Assembly (NCBI GenBank): GCA_040772545.1
Contig: JAXGXY010000002.1
Coordinates: 189,228 to 253,227 of the forward strand
Source of the DNA: UBA1431 sp002329665
Lineage (GTDB): Bacteria > Bacillota > Clostridia > Christensenellales > UBA1431
Reading direction: 5' to 3'
DNA length: 64,000 nucleotides
The notes under the pieces are model-generated. The model made no database searches. It saw only the letters and a list, made by a program, of their open reading frames with translations, and was not told the DNA's origin. The position numbers and the translations under genes are program-made. Shown in pieces: positions 1 through 9,177 of this stretch. Each line of letters opens with the position of its first letter. Within the stretch, counting starts at the first letter, position 1.

Positions 1-520
1 CGCCGCCATACGCGAAAGCTTCCCTGGCGCTTGCTGGCAGCGTTGCAAGGTGCATTTTATGCGCAACATTTTGGTTCATGTTCCGCATAGGGACAAGCAG
101 GATTTTGCAGGGAAGCTCAAACAGATATGGCTTGCTCCGGACATGGAGACCGCCCGCAGAAGGGCTGCCGCGCTGGTCGAAGAATATGAGAAACGGTTTC
201 CGCAGGCCATTCGAATACTGGAAGACGGGCTGAAGACTCCCTCGCGTTCTTTTGTTTTCCGGCTTTGATTTTCGCAAAACTTCCAGTTCCAATATGCTGG
301 AAAGACTCAATAAAGAAATCAGGCGGCGTACCAGAGTGGTCGGTATCTTCCCGAACCCTGCATCCTACCTGCGGCTGGTCGCCACGTACCTCATGGAATA
401 TTCAGAAGACTGGTCGTCCGCAAGGGCATATTTGAGCGCACAGTCCATTCAGGACGCCTTTTATCTGCCGCTTGATTTATTCTTATCGGAGTGATTTTGC
501 AAACTTGATTTGACACTACC
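1..520 (+). pseudogene. IS256-family transposase, 3' remnant (copy A1)
   Basis: This is the last third of the same IS256-family transposase that is intact at 12417-13604; the rest lies left of the window. The protein can be followed from the HFMRNILVHVPHRDKQ segment to the conserved NMLERLNKEIRRRTR segment that carries the catalytic glutamate, but only by changing frame. Compared with the intact copy, one G is lost near 230, one G near 267 and one T near 462, so the product would be scrambled and would miss its normal stop. The right inverted repeat of the element is kept and ends at 520 (GACACTACC). The copy is clearly dead. Beyond 520 the DNA changes to a different transposase fragment. Confidence 0.9.
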
Positions 521-716
521 GCGATGGCTTCACTAAACCCTTTAAGGTTGTCGACACAGCAGATCAGGATATCCTGAACGCCCCGATTGCGTAGTTCGTT
601 GAGAACTACCAGCCAGAACTTCGAGGTTTCATGCTCGCCGATCCACATCCCCAGCACGTCCTTACGGCCGTCCAGGTCAATACCGATTACCATGTAAGCG
701 GCCTTATTGACGATCG
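521..716 (-). pseudogene. Internal fragment of a second IS256-family (mutator-type) transposase
   Basis: The minus strand encodes NKAAYMVIGIDLDGRKDVLG followed by MWIGEHETSKFWL and then a CVDNLKGFSEAI block. This is the classic central catalytic stretch of mutator-type IS256-family transposases: an aspartate in VIGIDL and a second in VDNLKGF. It differs from the element at 12372-13709, where the corresponding block reads LWVDALYEKV. The fragment stops abruptly at 520/521 where the right end of copy A1 begins, so element A1 landed inside this transposase. At the other side it merges with the truncated end of the nuclease gene at about 704-716. It has no start, stop or C-terminal domain of its own. 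Confidence 0.8.
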
Positions 717-2812
717 CACCCTCCTGCCGACGCCATGGAACTGATTAGGCTGTCGAACAGATATCCTGCCTTTTCATATGCGTTGTTTGCTTCCAAGTGG
801 TTAGTTTTGGAATACAGCTCCTCAATTATCCGATGGCAGAAGGTGCCTATCATTTGATTTCCGGTAGGGATCGACTGACTTTCCGCTGGTTGGAGCCCTG
901 CGTGGTATTCAAGTGTCCATTTGAACGGACAACCGATTAATGTGCTCATTTGCGTATAAGACAGTCTCTCTGCTGCCTTGATTACCGAATTCGGAACAGT
1001 ATAACTGGCTGTCACCGGAGATGTCTCAGCTTTTTTTACACTCTGCAGCGTCGATTTTCGCCCGGCAAACTGCCAGTCCCCTATATGGCTGAAGTCACTG
1101 CATTCGCTGTAAATATATCTCTTAACAGCATCATTGGGAAACCCATACAAAATTCTCGATGCCGCGCTCCAAATAGTATCCCAATATGGATGATGCTCGG
1201 ATTCTTCACCATCGATCTGCGAGATGTATATGGCTATAAAACGTTTGTCTGCATTCATTAGGCCCTTCTGCCAATCGTAGGCTTCTCGGCTTCGGAAGCT
1301 CCTCGTTTCTTCGAGAAAAATGCCGCATGTTGCCAGAGCTGACCGTTCCTGAGGACTCCAGTAAGTTGGAGATGAAGTAGCAGGCGTATTGAAGCCCCAC
1401 CAAATGATTTCGCCTCTTACATCCGTGATTTGCCCCGGGTGATCGACTACGTGCCAAGGGCCAGCTTCTTCGTTAATATCATCCAAGGTATTTCCAGGTC
1501 CTATTATCGTATCCAGCATTCGCTCGAGCGTGATGCGGGGGATACAGCCTTTCCCAAGCGACAGTTTCTGAATTTCCCGTGCTTGATTAATCACTTCTGT
1601 CAATATAGGCATGTCACCGACCTGCCATGCAAGCCGATCGATCAGTACCTGGCAGCGTTCCCTCAGTTTTGCTTCCGGTATACCCTCAACAGAATCAAAG
1701 CGATCATTTACCAAAAGCGACTGGATTGACCTAATCAATGCCTCAGCCTTTTCTTCTGATTCAGGATCATCTTTTTCTGCAAGGAAGTCTTTATACTTTT
1801 CAGATACTTTGCTTAGAGCATGATTCCATGCTCTGCCACCGATGCTCGGTTCTTCGGCAACGGCTTTCAGTATTATTTTGCATACCCATTTGGGGAACAC
1901 GGATAAGGTCAGCGAGAGCAATTCGACAACTAGGCGGATATCAACAGGCCGCCAGGCATTAGCCAGCGTCAGGGGAAGTAATTGCTGTATTTCACGCCAA
2001 CGTGAAGGGGCTGTCCGGCCTAGGCGGGGAAGCCCGTGTCGTTTGAGAGCCTGGTCCAAAACGCTGGTATCCATACCGCATATTATGGCCACTTGATCAT
2101 TGGCTTCGTTTTTAGATGCCAACCACAGTGCCAGATGCTCAGCCGCCTCCCATTCGTTGTCAGTCTTTAGCAGAATAAGCGTATCATCATCCGGAGACAA
2201 TGTACCCTGCACGTCGATACCACCAATCACTGCTTGGATTCGTGACAAATTGCCGCCTTGCGGTCTCCTGTCAGGCATTGACAGGCAGGTTATATTCGTT
2301 CCCTGGCTTTGAAGCAGTTCAAACACGTGTCGCCAAGCTGGCGCTAGCATGGATGAAGGCTCTGCCAGAATGATCGATTCGATATGAGCTGGAATACCAC
2401 ACTTGAGACATGCGGTTACTCTACGCAACTGGTCGGACCGACCGCCTGATAAGGGAACGTCTGCGCATTCCAATTCGGCTAAAGCATCTAGGCGAAGTGA
2501 ACCGGAAGGAATAGCTTGTCCGTCCCAACCGGCTTCCACCAGTTCATCTCGCCATTCCAGCAGCTGCCTTGCAGTCGACCATGGGTCGATCGCGAAAGAT
2601 TCGTGAAACCATATAGACTCCCGGTCGATCAGTTGGAGCCGTTTCATATATTCATCTATTCTATATACTGGATGTACCGATTGCATACCGATTCCAAGTC
2701 GTGTTTCCAGAATGCTGAGCAATCCCATTGGTCCAGTCCTAACTTCACCAATTGATGCATTTTCATTGCTCCAGATGGTGCCATCAAGCTGCATCCCAAA
2801 CACAATCCTCAT
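704..2812 (-). CDS. AddB-like PD-(D/E)XK nuclease/inactivated helicase, 3'-truncated
   Basis: About 700 aa with the layout of AddB/RexB-type exonuclease subunits. A long helicase-like body includes a WEAAEHLALWLASKN stretch and the ASRWREIQ-type region near its middle. The C-terminal nuclease part begins with LSYTQMSTLIGCPFKWTLEY and GTFCHRIIEELY, the entry motifs of PDDEXK_1 domains. The catalytic D...ExK residues that should follow are missing, because the frame runs into transposase DNA and stops at 704. I chose the ATG at 2812 (MRIVFG) because AGAAGG lies 7-8 nt upstream; a GTG nine bases earlier is possible. The family normally works with a UvrD/AddA-type helicase in end processing or defence, and that partner is not present next to it. 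Probably inactive as a nuclease. Confidence 0.6.
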   Translation of the reverse strand: MRIVFGMQLDGTIWSNENASIGEVRTGPMGLLSILETRLGIGMQSVHPVYRIDEYMKRLQLIDRESIWFHESFAIDPWSTARQLLEWRDELVEAGWDGQAIPSGSLRLDALAELECADVPLSGGRSDQLRRVTACLKCGIPAHIESIILAEPSSMLAPAWRHVFELLQSQGTNITCLSMPDRRPQGGNLSRIQAVIGGIDVQGTLSPDDDTLILLKTDNEWEAAEHLALWLASKNEANDQVAIICGMDTSVLDQALKRHGLPRLGRTAPSRWREIQQLLPLTLANAWRPVDIRLVVELLSLTLSVFPKWVCKIILKAVAEEPSIGGRAWNHALSKVSEKYKDFLAEKDDPESEEKAEALIRSIQSLLVNDRFDSVEGIPEAKLRERCQVLIDRLAWQVGDMPILTEVINQAREIQKLSLGKGCIPRITLERMLDTIIGPGNTLDDINEEAGPWHVVDHPGQITDVRGEIIWWGFNTPATSSPTYWSPQERSALATCGIFLEETRSFRSREAYDWQKGLMNADKRFIAIYISQIDGEESEHHPYWDTIWSAASRILYGFPNDAVKRYIYSECSDFSHIGDWQFAGRKSTLQSVKKAETSPVTASYTVPNSVIKAAERLSYTQMSTLIGCPFKWTLEYHAGLQPAESQSIPTGNQMIGTFCHRIIEELYSKTNHLEANNAYEKAGYLFDSLISSMASAGGCDRQ

Positions 2813-2845
2813 ATAGTTCACCTTCTTTTCGCTTTGTGCCTAATA

Positions 2846-3499
2846 CTATTTTCTTCCAATTCGCTGCTTATAGTCTTTTTGTATCTCGTCATTCCAACCC
2901 TCTGGCATGGCGGCGCATTCTCGGAAGGTGGCGACAGCCTCGCTCATTACACGAAAGTTGAGTTCCACGCCCTCGCTGTCAGCGTGATAATTCTTAGCGC
3001 GGTCGGGCGTAATGCCGAAGCGCGAAGCTGTCTGCACAGCGTCGATATTCGCGCCAAGGAAGATAAACTCCCAACCGTATTTTTCCTTCTGCCGCTCAAT
3101 CTGCGCCTTGACTTTGTCCGAGCTGTACTCGCGGCTGCTGTTTTCCTCGCCGTCGGTGATGATGACGAACATAACCTTTTCAGCGCGGTAATCGTCGGCG
3201 GTGTGCCGCTGGGCGTTGCCGATTTTGTGTATCGTCTTGCCTATTGCATCAAGGAGCGCGGTTGATCCGCCGACTTGGTACTCCTTTTCGGTGATCGGGC
3301 TGACCGCCTTGATATCTATACGGTCGTGGAGCAGCTCGTAGTTGTTATCAAAAAGCACCGTTGTGATATGGCATTCGCCATCGACCGCCTGCTGCTTTTT
3401 AAGCATAGTATTGTAGCCGCCTATAGTATCGGTTTCTAACCCACCCATCGAGCCGCTCTTGTCGAGTATAAATACCAGTTCCGTTAATCCTTTTTTCAT
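2846..3499 (-). CDS. von Willebrand factor A (vWA) domain protein
   Basis: A 217-aa, single-domain vWA protein. The metal-binding MIDAS motif DKSGSMGG is near the N-terminus, followed by a threonine/aspartate-bearing strand (VIITDGEENSS), the normal second half of the site. No signal peptide or membrane segment is visible, so it should be cytoplasmic. The start at 3499 (MKKGL) is preceded by GAGGAGG at good spacing; an ATG six bases upstream lies too close to that site. It follows the FLDPDNG protein with an 80-base gap and precedes the truncated nuclease by about 30 bases. Small vWA proteins occur in TerY-like and other defence loci as scaffold or ligand-binding subunits, but here the role is only inferred from context. 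Confidence 0.75.
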   Translation of the reverse strand: MKKGLTELVFILDKSGSMGGLETDTIGGYNTMLKKQQAVDGECHITTVLFDNNYELLHDRIDIKAVSPITEKEYQVGGSTALLDAIGKTIHKIGNAQRHTADDYRAEKVMFVIITDGEENSSREYSSDKVKAQIERQKEKYGWEFIFLGANIDAVQTASRFGITPDRAKNYHADSEGVELNFRVMSEAVATFRECAAMPEGWNDEIQKDYKQRIGRK

Positions 3500-3579
3500 T
3501 GCCATGTCCTCCTCAAGTTTTATTATGACTTAAGGATAACAATTTCGACAGGGCAGCTGGTCGCTTTAGAAGCGACAAA

Positions 3580-4302
3580 TCAACGGGATAAATCGAGTTT
3601 TGCGAAGTGGTTTCCCCATGGGCTTTGTAGCATATTATCCAAGCATTCCATGATCCTTACCGCGTGACTCGGTTGCAATGTGAAGATATAGTCCCGAACT
3701 GTACCGCGCTTAAATGTCACGCCTGCTATAACGGCATCTTTTAGGATTGACGTCTCATGCATCCAAGCAAAACGCTGCAAATAGACAGATTCTTGCTCTC
3801 GGCAGCGGTGATTATAGATGATTACACTTTTACCTGCGGCAAAATAATCGCTAATCTCGCTTGAGATCACATATTTATTGCTTTTTGCGGAGCCAGTGGA
3901 TACGCTTTTTACCAGCAAACCATTATCAGGGTCGAGGAATATGATGTCCGCGCTAGTTAGCACCTCTAATGCTTTATTATGCCAATCCCTTCGGGAGAAA
4001 GTCCGCGAGGGTGAATAAAGCACTTCATGATAATAAATGGCATTTGGAACAAGATCCAAAGTTTCCAAAGCGGAAACGTTGCGTTGACCGTTGACTATTT
4101 CTTTTAGTGAGTCTCTCAACGCGTCATCGCATCCATTATATCGCGTGTCTGTTATGTACCCGATATGTTTACCGTCGGCATTATGGCTCTCATCGGGAGC
4201 AAGATACCAATTTACGCCAAAGTTAAGTTGTGAGCTTGTGAGCTGCCTTAGCAGACCAAGTTTTCCAAAGTCCCCAACGTCTCCAGCATATCTATTTTGC
4301 AT
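3580..4302 (-). CDS. Uncharacterised protein with an FLDPDNG motif (possible methyltransferase-like fold)
   Basis: 240 aa, starting QNRYAGDVGDFGKLGLLRQL, a conserved opening of an uncharacterised protein family common in bacterial islands. The middle carries DIIFLDPDNGLLV, which resembles the acidic DP-containing active-site loop of TcmP-like and other Rossmann methyltransferase-type proteins. A later block reads SVIIYNHR. No membrane segment. The ATG at 4302 is preceded by GGGAGG; a GTG at 4308 would overlap the previous stop. That Shine-Dalgarno is made by the last codons (LLGG) of the macro-domain gene upstream, so the two are translationally coupled. Function unknown; a nucleotide- or nucleic-acid-modifying role is an inference from the motif only. 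Confidence 0.65.
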   Translation of the reverse strand: MQNRYAGDVGDFGKLGLLRQLTSSQLNFGVNWYLAPDESHNADGKHIGYITDTRYNGCDDALRDSLKEIVNGQRNVSALETLDLVPNAIYYHEVLYSPSRTFSRRDWHNKALEVLTSADIIFLDPDNGLLVKSVSTGSAKSNKYVISSEISDYFAAGKSVIIYNHRCREQESVYLQRFAWMHETSILKDAVIAGVTFKRGTVRDYIFTLQPSHAVRIMECLDNMLQSPWGNHFAKLDLSR

Positions 4303-4304
4303 TC

Positions 4305-5336
4305 TCACCCTCCCAACAACGGCTGGTCGTATTTAAACAACACTTCGTTAATCTCAAAAATATCGTAATTGCCGTTGACGATGAAGTACTCGACAATCAC
4401 GTCAAATTTCTGGCTGTGTGACAGTTCATAGCCAGCCCGTTCCAGAAGGTCGTCCGTTTCATCGAGCGACAACTCCAAGGCAACGGCGAGGGCTACGGCG
4501 GTGCGTTTGCTTGGCATGTAGCCTTTGCCGGTTCTGATTTTTGAGAATAGCTTTCGGTCAAGGTTGGCGCGTTTGTAAACTTCCACATCCGTCTTTTCCT
4601 TGGCATCAATCAGCCGCAGGAGCGTCGCGGAGAACGGCTCGTCCAGTTTGCCGACCAAATCATCAAGTGGAACAGGCGGATTAACAGACGGAGCGAGCAT
4701 ATCTTCGAAAAGAGGCACGTTGTATTTACTAACATCCTCATCAGCTTCGTAAATGGCTTCCCGCTCTACATCAAGCAGTTTTCGCCGCTTTATTTGGTGC
4801 GTTTCAACATAATGCTCATCAATGTAGCTTTCGACTGCTCCGAGTAGTTCGCGGCTGATGGTGAATGCTGACTTGTCAAATACCACAAGTGTCACATCAA
4901 GATCGTTATCTTTTAGGAAATCTTGAATTGCCGAGGTAGCCACTTGAAGCGCCTCGTCTTTTGGATAGCCATAGATACCACTTGAAATCAAAGGAAATGC
5001 TATGCTTTCACACTTATTTTCTGCCGCTCTTTTCATCGAGTTCGTGTAGGCTGCGCGGAGGTGTTGCTCGTTCTGCTCCTTGTTCCAATGTTTATAGACG
5101 GGGCCTGCTGCGTGGATAATGAACTTAGCGGGCAGACCGAATCCCAGCGTGATGATAGCCTCACCCGTCTTAATCGGGGCGAGTTTATCACAGGCGGCTT
5201 GGAGTTCAAGTACTCCCGCAGCTTTGAATATTGCTCCACAAACACCGCCGCCCATTTGCAGATCGGTGTTGGCGGCGTTGACAATGGCATCAACTTTCAT
5301 TTTTGTAATGTCCTGACGGACAATGGTAAATGGCAT
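4305..5336 (-). CDS. Macro-domain (ADP-ribose-binding/hydrolase type) protein with a C-terminal helical tail
   Basis: 343 aa. Residues 1-160 form a macro domain: VDAIVNAANTDLQMGGGVCG is the catalytic/ADP-ribose-binding loop and the later SSGIYGYP segment is the second phosphate loop. Such domains bind or remove ADP-ribose from proteins, nucleic acids or O-acetyl-ADP-ribose. The second half contains a helix-turn-helix-like segment (around KRANLDRKLFSKIRTGKGY) and ends in LLERAGYELS...NYDIFEINEVLFKYDQPLLG, a tail found on several island-borne proteins. The ATG at 5336 was chosen because GAGGAGG lies just upstream; upstream in-frame codons lack a ribosome site. No ADP-ribosyltransferase partner (DarT-like) is adjacent. 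A piece of the same tail occurs at 12118-12177. Confidence 0.8.
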   Translation of the reverse strand: MPFTIVRQDITKMKVDAIVNAANTDLQMGGGVCGAIFKAAGVLELQAACDKLAPIKTGEAIITLGFGLPAKFIIHAAGPVYKHWNKEQNEQHLRAAYTNSMKRAAENKCESIAFPLISSGIYGYPKDEALQVATSAIQDFLKDNDLDVTLVVFDKSAFTISRELLGAVESYIDEHYVETHQIKRRKLLDVEREAIYEADEDVSKYNVPLFEDMLAPSVNPPVPLDDLVGKLDEPFSATLLRLIDAKEKTDVEVYKRANLDRKLFSKIRTGKGYMPSKRTAVALAVALELSLDETDDLLERAGYELSHSQKFDVIVEYFIVNGNYDIFEINEVLFKYDQPLLGG

Positions 5337-5485
5337 ATCTTCCTCCTCGTCGCGATGAATTACCATATATGAAGCATTCGGTAGCTTTTGTTCTTGATTA
5401 ACGAGCATGCCAAAGGAATCGCCATTATTTTCAAAATATCATCAAACAGATTTTTATGTCTTCTTGAATCACCACTTTTGGCCTG

Positions 5486-6151
5486 CTACTTTTCCGGGTA
5501 TTTATACAACCAGTTCTCCTCGTTATAGCTATTGATATTATCCGTAAGGCGTTGTAGATAAGGCACCGCCTTTTCCTCCTGTGCGTACCACAGCATAGAC
5601 TGCCCGAAGCCAAATGCCCTTGTATACTTCTTTGAGGGTACGCTCCATATGTGCCGGTGCCGAGTGCCTTGGGGGAGAAGGACGCAATTAGACGAGAGAG
5701 CAAGTATATTGTAAAATCGCTTTTCGCTATTATCATCCTTAAATGATTGGTACTTACGAAAAACCGTGGCGTTTTTATACCAGCCTACCACCGATGTTTC
5801 ATTCAGGTCTGAAGTGGCACACCAAATAACGGTAACGCCAGTCACGCACAGCTCTTTATTGAATGAATCCCCAAATCCAAGAATCTTTTCGACATGAAGC
5901 TGATTGCTTTTGCTGATGCTTGTGCTTTTAGTTTCCACAAAGCCAAGGCAGTATTCACCCTCCGCAATCATGCCGGAATCGTCTATCCAGTTAGCAGGAA
6001 TATCCCGCACAAGGAAGTTGTATTCTTCATGTCCATAGCCGTTTTCCTTTACGAAGCTGCCTCCGTTATAGGGAACATCACTCCGACATGCGCCTTTGTA
6101 ATACTTCATACTGGAGATTTTGCAGAAAACAAGACTTTCCACCATGTTCAT
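5486..6151 (-). CDS. Uncharacterised 221-aa protein, last gene of the DUF6361/PLD/helicase operon
   Basis: No family was recognised with certainty. The protein has an N-terminal block YYKGACRSDVPYNGGSF, a central CLGFVETKS, a VIWCATSDLNETSVVGWYKN stretch and a tail rich in aromatic residues. The WCAT...VVGWYKNA pattern is reminiscent of beta-barrel modified-base readers (EVE/PUA-like), but this is only an impression. No membrane segment. It starts at an ATG that overlaps the helicase stop by four bases (ATGA), so it is translated with the helicase and is very likely part of the same system, perhaps as its specificity or recognition component. Confidence 0.6.
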   Translation of the reverse strand: MNMVESLVFCKISSMKYYKGACRSDVPYNGGSFVKENGYGHEEYNFLVRDIPANWIDDSGMIAEGEYCLGFVETKSTSISKSNQLHVEKILGFGDSFNKELCVTGVTVIWCATSDLNETSVVGWYKNATVFRKYQSFKDDNSEKRFYNILALSSNCVLLPQGTRHRHIWSVPSKKYTRAFGFGQSMLWYAQEEKAVPYLQRLTDNINSYNEENWLYKYPEK

Positions 6152-9100
6152 TCCCTTCTAATCGGGCTCAGGTTTATAAACAACTCTTTAAGCTCCTCTG
6201 AGCTTCGGTTGTTGAAAAGATATTCAAGTAATTCCTCTTGCCGCGCCTGACCCATTGTGACGCGATACAACGATAGGATTTTCAGCAGTCGGTTATAGAT
6301 CGCTTTATCTTTGCTGTATGGGTACATCGGAATGATACGCTCGATTTTCACCGAACCATCCGGCAGACACCAGAACGGAACGAGTTCCGGCTCATCCTTG
6401 CCCTTGGCGTCAAGGGCAAACTGGAATACTTCATCCCAAACATCACTTGTGAAATCAGCATTACCATATTTCTGCGCCAAGCTCTGCCTGATTGAGAGAC
6501 ACTTATAGCGGTTAATACGCCCCTCGCGCTGTTCAAGGTCAACGGGGTTGTGCGGCAGATTCCAGTGTACTATCTTACGGGTGTAGTTGTGGAAATCCAG
6601 ACCCTCTTGGCCTATTGATGTGGTGGCTAACACAAAAGGGCGAAACGGCGCGTTGAAGGCCGTTCGCAGGTTTTCTTTCCGCTGCGAGGTTTTCTCGTCA
6701 CTCTGTGTCTGATAAAACCCAGCAGCGAAATGTGAACGCATACGAATCTGAGCCTTTTTATTCTTTATAAAGCTTGTGTAGGTATCAATTGAATAACTCG
6801 CTGTTGTTGCCTGTAAAGCCTCGCACATCTGATTACACAGGCTCTCAATATTTCTGTCGTTGAGAACATGAGCGTACTCATCGAGCATGGCAGCAAAGTT
6901 ACCGTCAACACAGTATTTCAAAACATTCTTATAATGTGCATCATCACTCTTGCCGTAAGCCAGTTCAATAACAGCGATCGCTTCGGGTTTGTCAAGCATA
7001 TCTGCAACTTCTTTTGCAAACCTCTCTGCAAGGCTGCGGTCGCCCTTAAAAACTCGCATCGCGCATGTGGCGGGTGACGCTATTGCCATTGATGTGAGGA
7101 CATCAGCCAAATCGGATGGCATTTTTCTCTGTGGAATTGCAATTTTCTTATTTACTGGCCAGATGTTGAATCGCATGAACTCGTCAAAGAGCAGAGGTGC
7201 AACCCAATACCAGTCCATGTCCGGTGCTCCTCGTTCTGTGACGCCGTATTCACGCTTCATACCGTCAAGTAGCGGTTGTATCTGTTTCTTAATGCCTTTG
7301 CGTATATCATTCAGCGATTCGCCCATGTGCTCAACTGGGTTGTAAAGCTCGGCGAGTGTAGTACTCGCAGTCGTAAGTGGCTTAATTCTGTTTTCCGTGA
7401 GTTTGCGATATGGGAAACGGGCGGTAGCCTTCCGCTTAGAACCACTGCTTGAAACGTCATCTTCAATCAGATAGCCCTTATTGCGTTTATCCGTCTCATT
7501 TAAGTACAGCTTTCCAATCGTGCGGCACTCACACTCATATGAAAGGGTACAGGCAATCATGCGCGGGACCATTTCCCACGCTGAAAAAACAAGTACCTTT
7601 GAAAATCCGTCCTTACCCTTGAAAACACCACCTGGCTTATAATACGGGATCGATGGAGGAACCCAAAGCAGTCTTTCTGCTTCATTTGCCAAGGTCACAT
7701 CCATAAGGCGCTCAAGTCTTGCGTTGTTGGGAGGCAGCGGCTCGTATTCACGTAGGCTTTTCTCGTCTATGAAAAGTAGCTTACGGGCCTGACGTGATAA
7801 GGTCGGCTTTAAATTCTTGATATCTGATTTGTATTTGTAATGCTCCATGAAAGACAGCAAATAGGGACACGATTTAACATACTCGACAGGAATATGAACC
7901 GTACCACTGAGGTTTTCGGCAACCATAAAAGACTGAATATCTGTTTCAGATATGTCAAGAGATGCCTTTTTTGTGCTGTCATCGGAAAAGTTTCCGCTCT
8001 CGCCAGCGAGGAGTCGCTCTGTACGGCAGATACCACTGTACATCGCTTGCTCCGCTTTGTTCTTGATGCTGATAAGTGTGCCAAAATCGGATGTAACCTC
8101 GCGGAGAGAGGTAGAGAAACTGCTCCAAGTTTCTTCAAACTGCATATTCTTATTTTCATCTGAGAACAGGAATCGCATAAGCTCCAGAAATTCCTGATAA
8201 TGTTCGTCGACTCCGCTTTCGGCAGCTTCTTCAAGGGTTTGATATAACTTAAACGGTGTCGCGGAAAGCAGGAGGGTATTCGTGTTCTTACTCTTAAGGA
8301 AAGCGTTGGTGAGCAGACCGATCTCACTGTCCGGCAAAGCAGTAATTAACTCACGGAACCGCTGAAACTCGTCCATTATAACGAGATCGGGGTTGAGTCT
8401 GCCAATGCTGACCTGTGAGAACAGGACGCGGAGACTGCGGATTGTCCGCCTGCCAACCGTGGCGTCATAGCTGTTATTGCGAACCGCTTCGCACAAACCA
8501 AGAAGTTCTTCCGTAAGTTTTGCACCAAAATGCGATAAAACATCGTGGCATATGGTTTTAAGATATATGCCCTTAGAGGCATTATCACAGTCGATGACAC
8601 GCTGCTCTATCCAGTCCTTAGCCCATGTGTAGAAACCGTTTATTCCATCTGCAAAGATAACCTCAAGCTCATCATTTAAGGTGCTGAACATATCGAGCCG
8701 CCGCAGGATGGCAAATATTAACGCGCGTTCCTGCACAAGACCACTGCTGTTTGTGATGTTGAAGGAGGTCGCGGGGGTGAGAGGGATAAGCTGAATATAG
8801 CCCTCCCGAATTTTAGGGTCGTTTTCCTGCTCGAATATTTTCAGGTGCTGCATTGACAACCTTGTGTCAGATACACCGTCCACGGTCACGTTGTCGTATA
8901 TTTTGAGCTTGCGAATATTTTGATTGGCGATTGATGTATTTAAGCATATATAAAGCACCTTGAAAAGCTCGTCGCCTGTTTGTTTGTGGTAGTTCGCGAG
9001 CTTGGCTATTACGCCTCTTGCGATAAGCGTTTTTCCAAGCCCGACCTCATCGGCGACAAGGACACGTTTCTGTCCCGATCTGAACAGGTCGAAGCAACGT

Positions 9101-9177
9101 TCTGTCGTAGCGCGTTGGAAGTCTTTCAATTCAGACAGTATAATTTTTTCTCTTTCAGCAAGTGTAATCCCGCTCAT
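6148..9177 (-). CDS. SF2 (SNF2/DEAH-type) helicase, 1009 aa
   Basis: A full-length superfamily 2 helicase. The Q-like entry ELKDFQRATTERCF is followed by Walker A VADEVGLGKT (residues 42-50), motif II as DEFQ (about residue 267), motif III SATPF (about 303), and a C-terminal RecA lobe with TTSIGQEGLDFHNY and the arginine-finger motif QREGRINRYK (about 870-890). The DEFQ/QREGRINRY set is typical of helicases in restriction and defence loci rather than of chromatin-type SNF2 enzymes. An unrecognised region of several hundred residues separates the lobes. The ATG overlaps the stop of the PLD nuclease gene (ATGA), and its own stop overlaps the next start. It probably moves along duplex DNA to feed or gate the PLD nuclease. 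Confidence 0.85.
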   Translation of the reverse strand: MSGITLAEREKIILSELKDFQRATTERCFDLFRSGQKRVLVADEVGLGKTLIARGVIAKLANYHKQTGDELFKVLYICLNTSIANQNIRKLKIYDNVTVDGVSDTRLSMQHLKIFEQENDPKIREGYIQLIPLTPATSFNITNSSGLVQERALIFAILRRLDMFSTLNDELEVIFADGINGFYTWAKDWIEQRVIDCDNASKGIYLKTICHDVLSHFGAKLTEELLGLCEAVRNNSYDATVGRRTIRSLRVLFSQVSIGRLNPDLVIMDEFQRFRELITALPDSEIGLLTNAFLKSKNTNTLLLSATPFKLYQTLEEAAESGVDEHYQEFLELMRFLFSDENKNMQFEETWSSFSTSLREVTSDFGTLISIKNKAEQAMYSGICRTERLLAGESGNFSDDSTKKASLDISETDIQSFMVAENLSGTVHIPVEYVKSCPYLLSFMEHYKYKSDIKNLKPTLSRQARKLLFIDEKSLREYEPLPPNNARLERLMDVTLANEAERLLWVPPSIPYYKPGGVFKGKDGFSKVLVFSAWEMVPRMIACTLSYECECRTIGKLYLNETDKRNKGYLIEDDVSSSGSKRKATARFPYRKLTENRIKPLTTASTTLAELYNPVEHMGESLNDIRKGIKKQIQPLLDGMKREYGVTERGAPDMDWYWVAPLLFDEFMRFNIWPVNKKIAIPQRKMPSDLADVLTSMAIASPATCAMRVFKGDRSLAERFAKEVADMLDKPEAIAVIELAYGKSDDAHYKNVLKYCVDGNFAAMLDEYAHVLNDRNIESLCNQMCEALQATTASYSIDTYTSFIKNKKAQIRMRSHFAAGFYQTQSDEKTSQRKENLRTAFNAPFRPFVLATTSIGQEGLDFHNYTRKIVHWNLPHNPVDLEQREGRINRYKCLSIRQSLAQKYGNADFTSDVWDEVFQFALDAKGKDEPELVPFWCLPDGSVKIERIIPMYPYSKDKAIYNRLLKILSLYRVTMGQARQEELLEYLFNNRSSEELKELFINLSPIRRE

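Noticed and set aside
3560..3576. GTCGCTT-TAG-AAGCGAC hairpin as terminator between the FLDPDNG and vWA genes
   Set aside because: A perfect seven-pair stem, but no T-run follows on either strand; function unclear.
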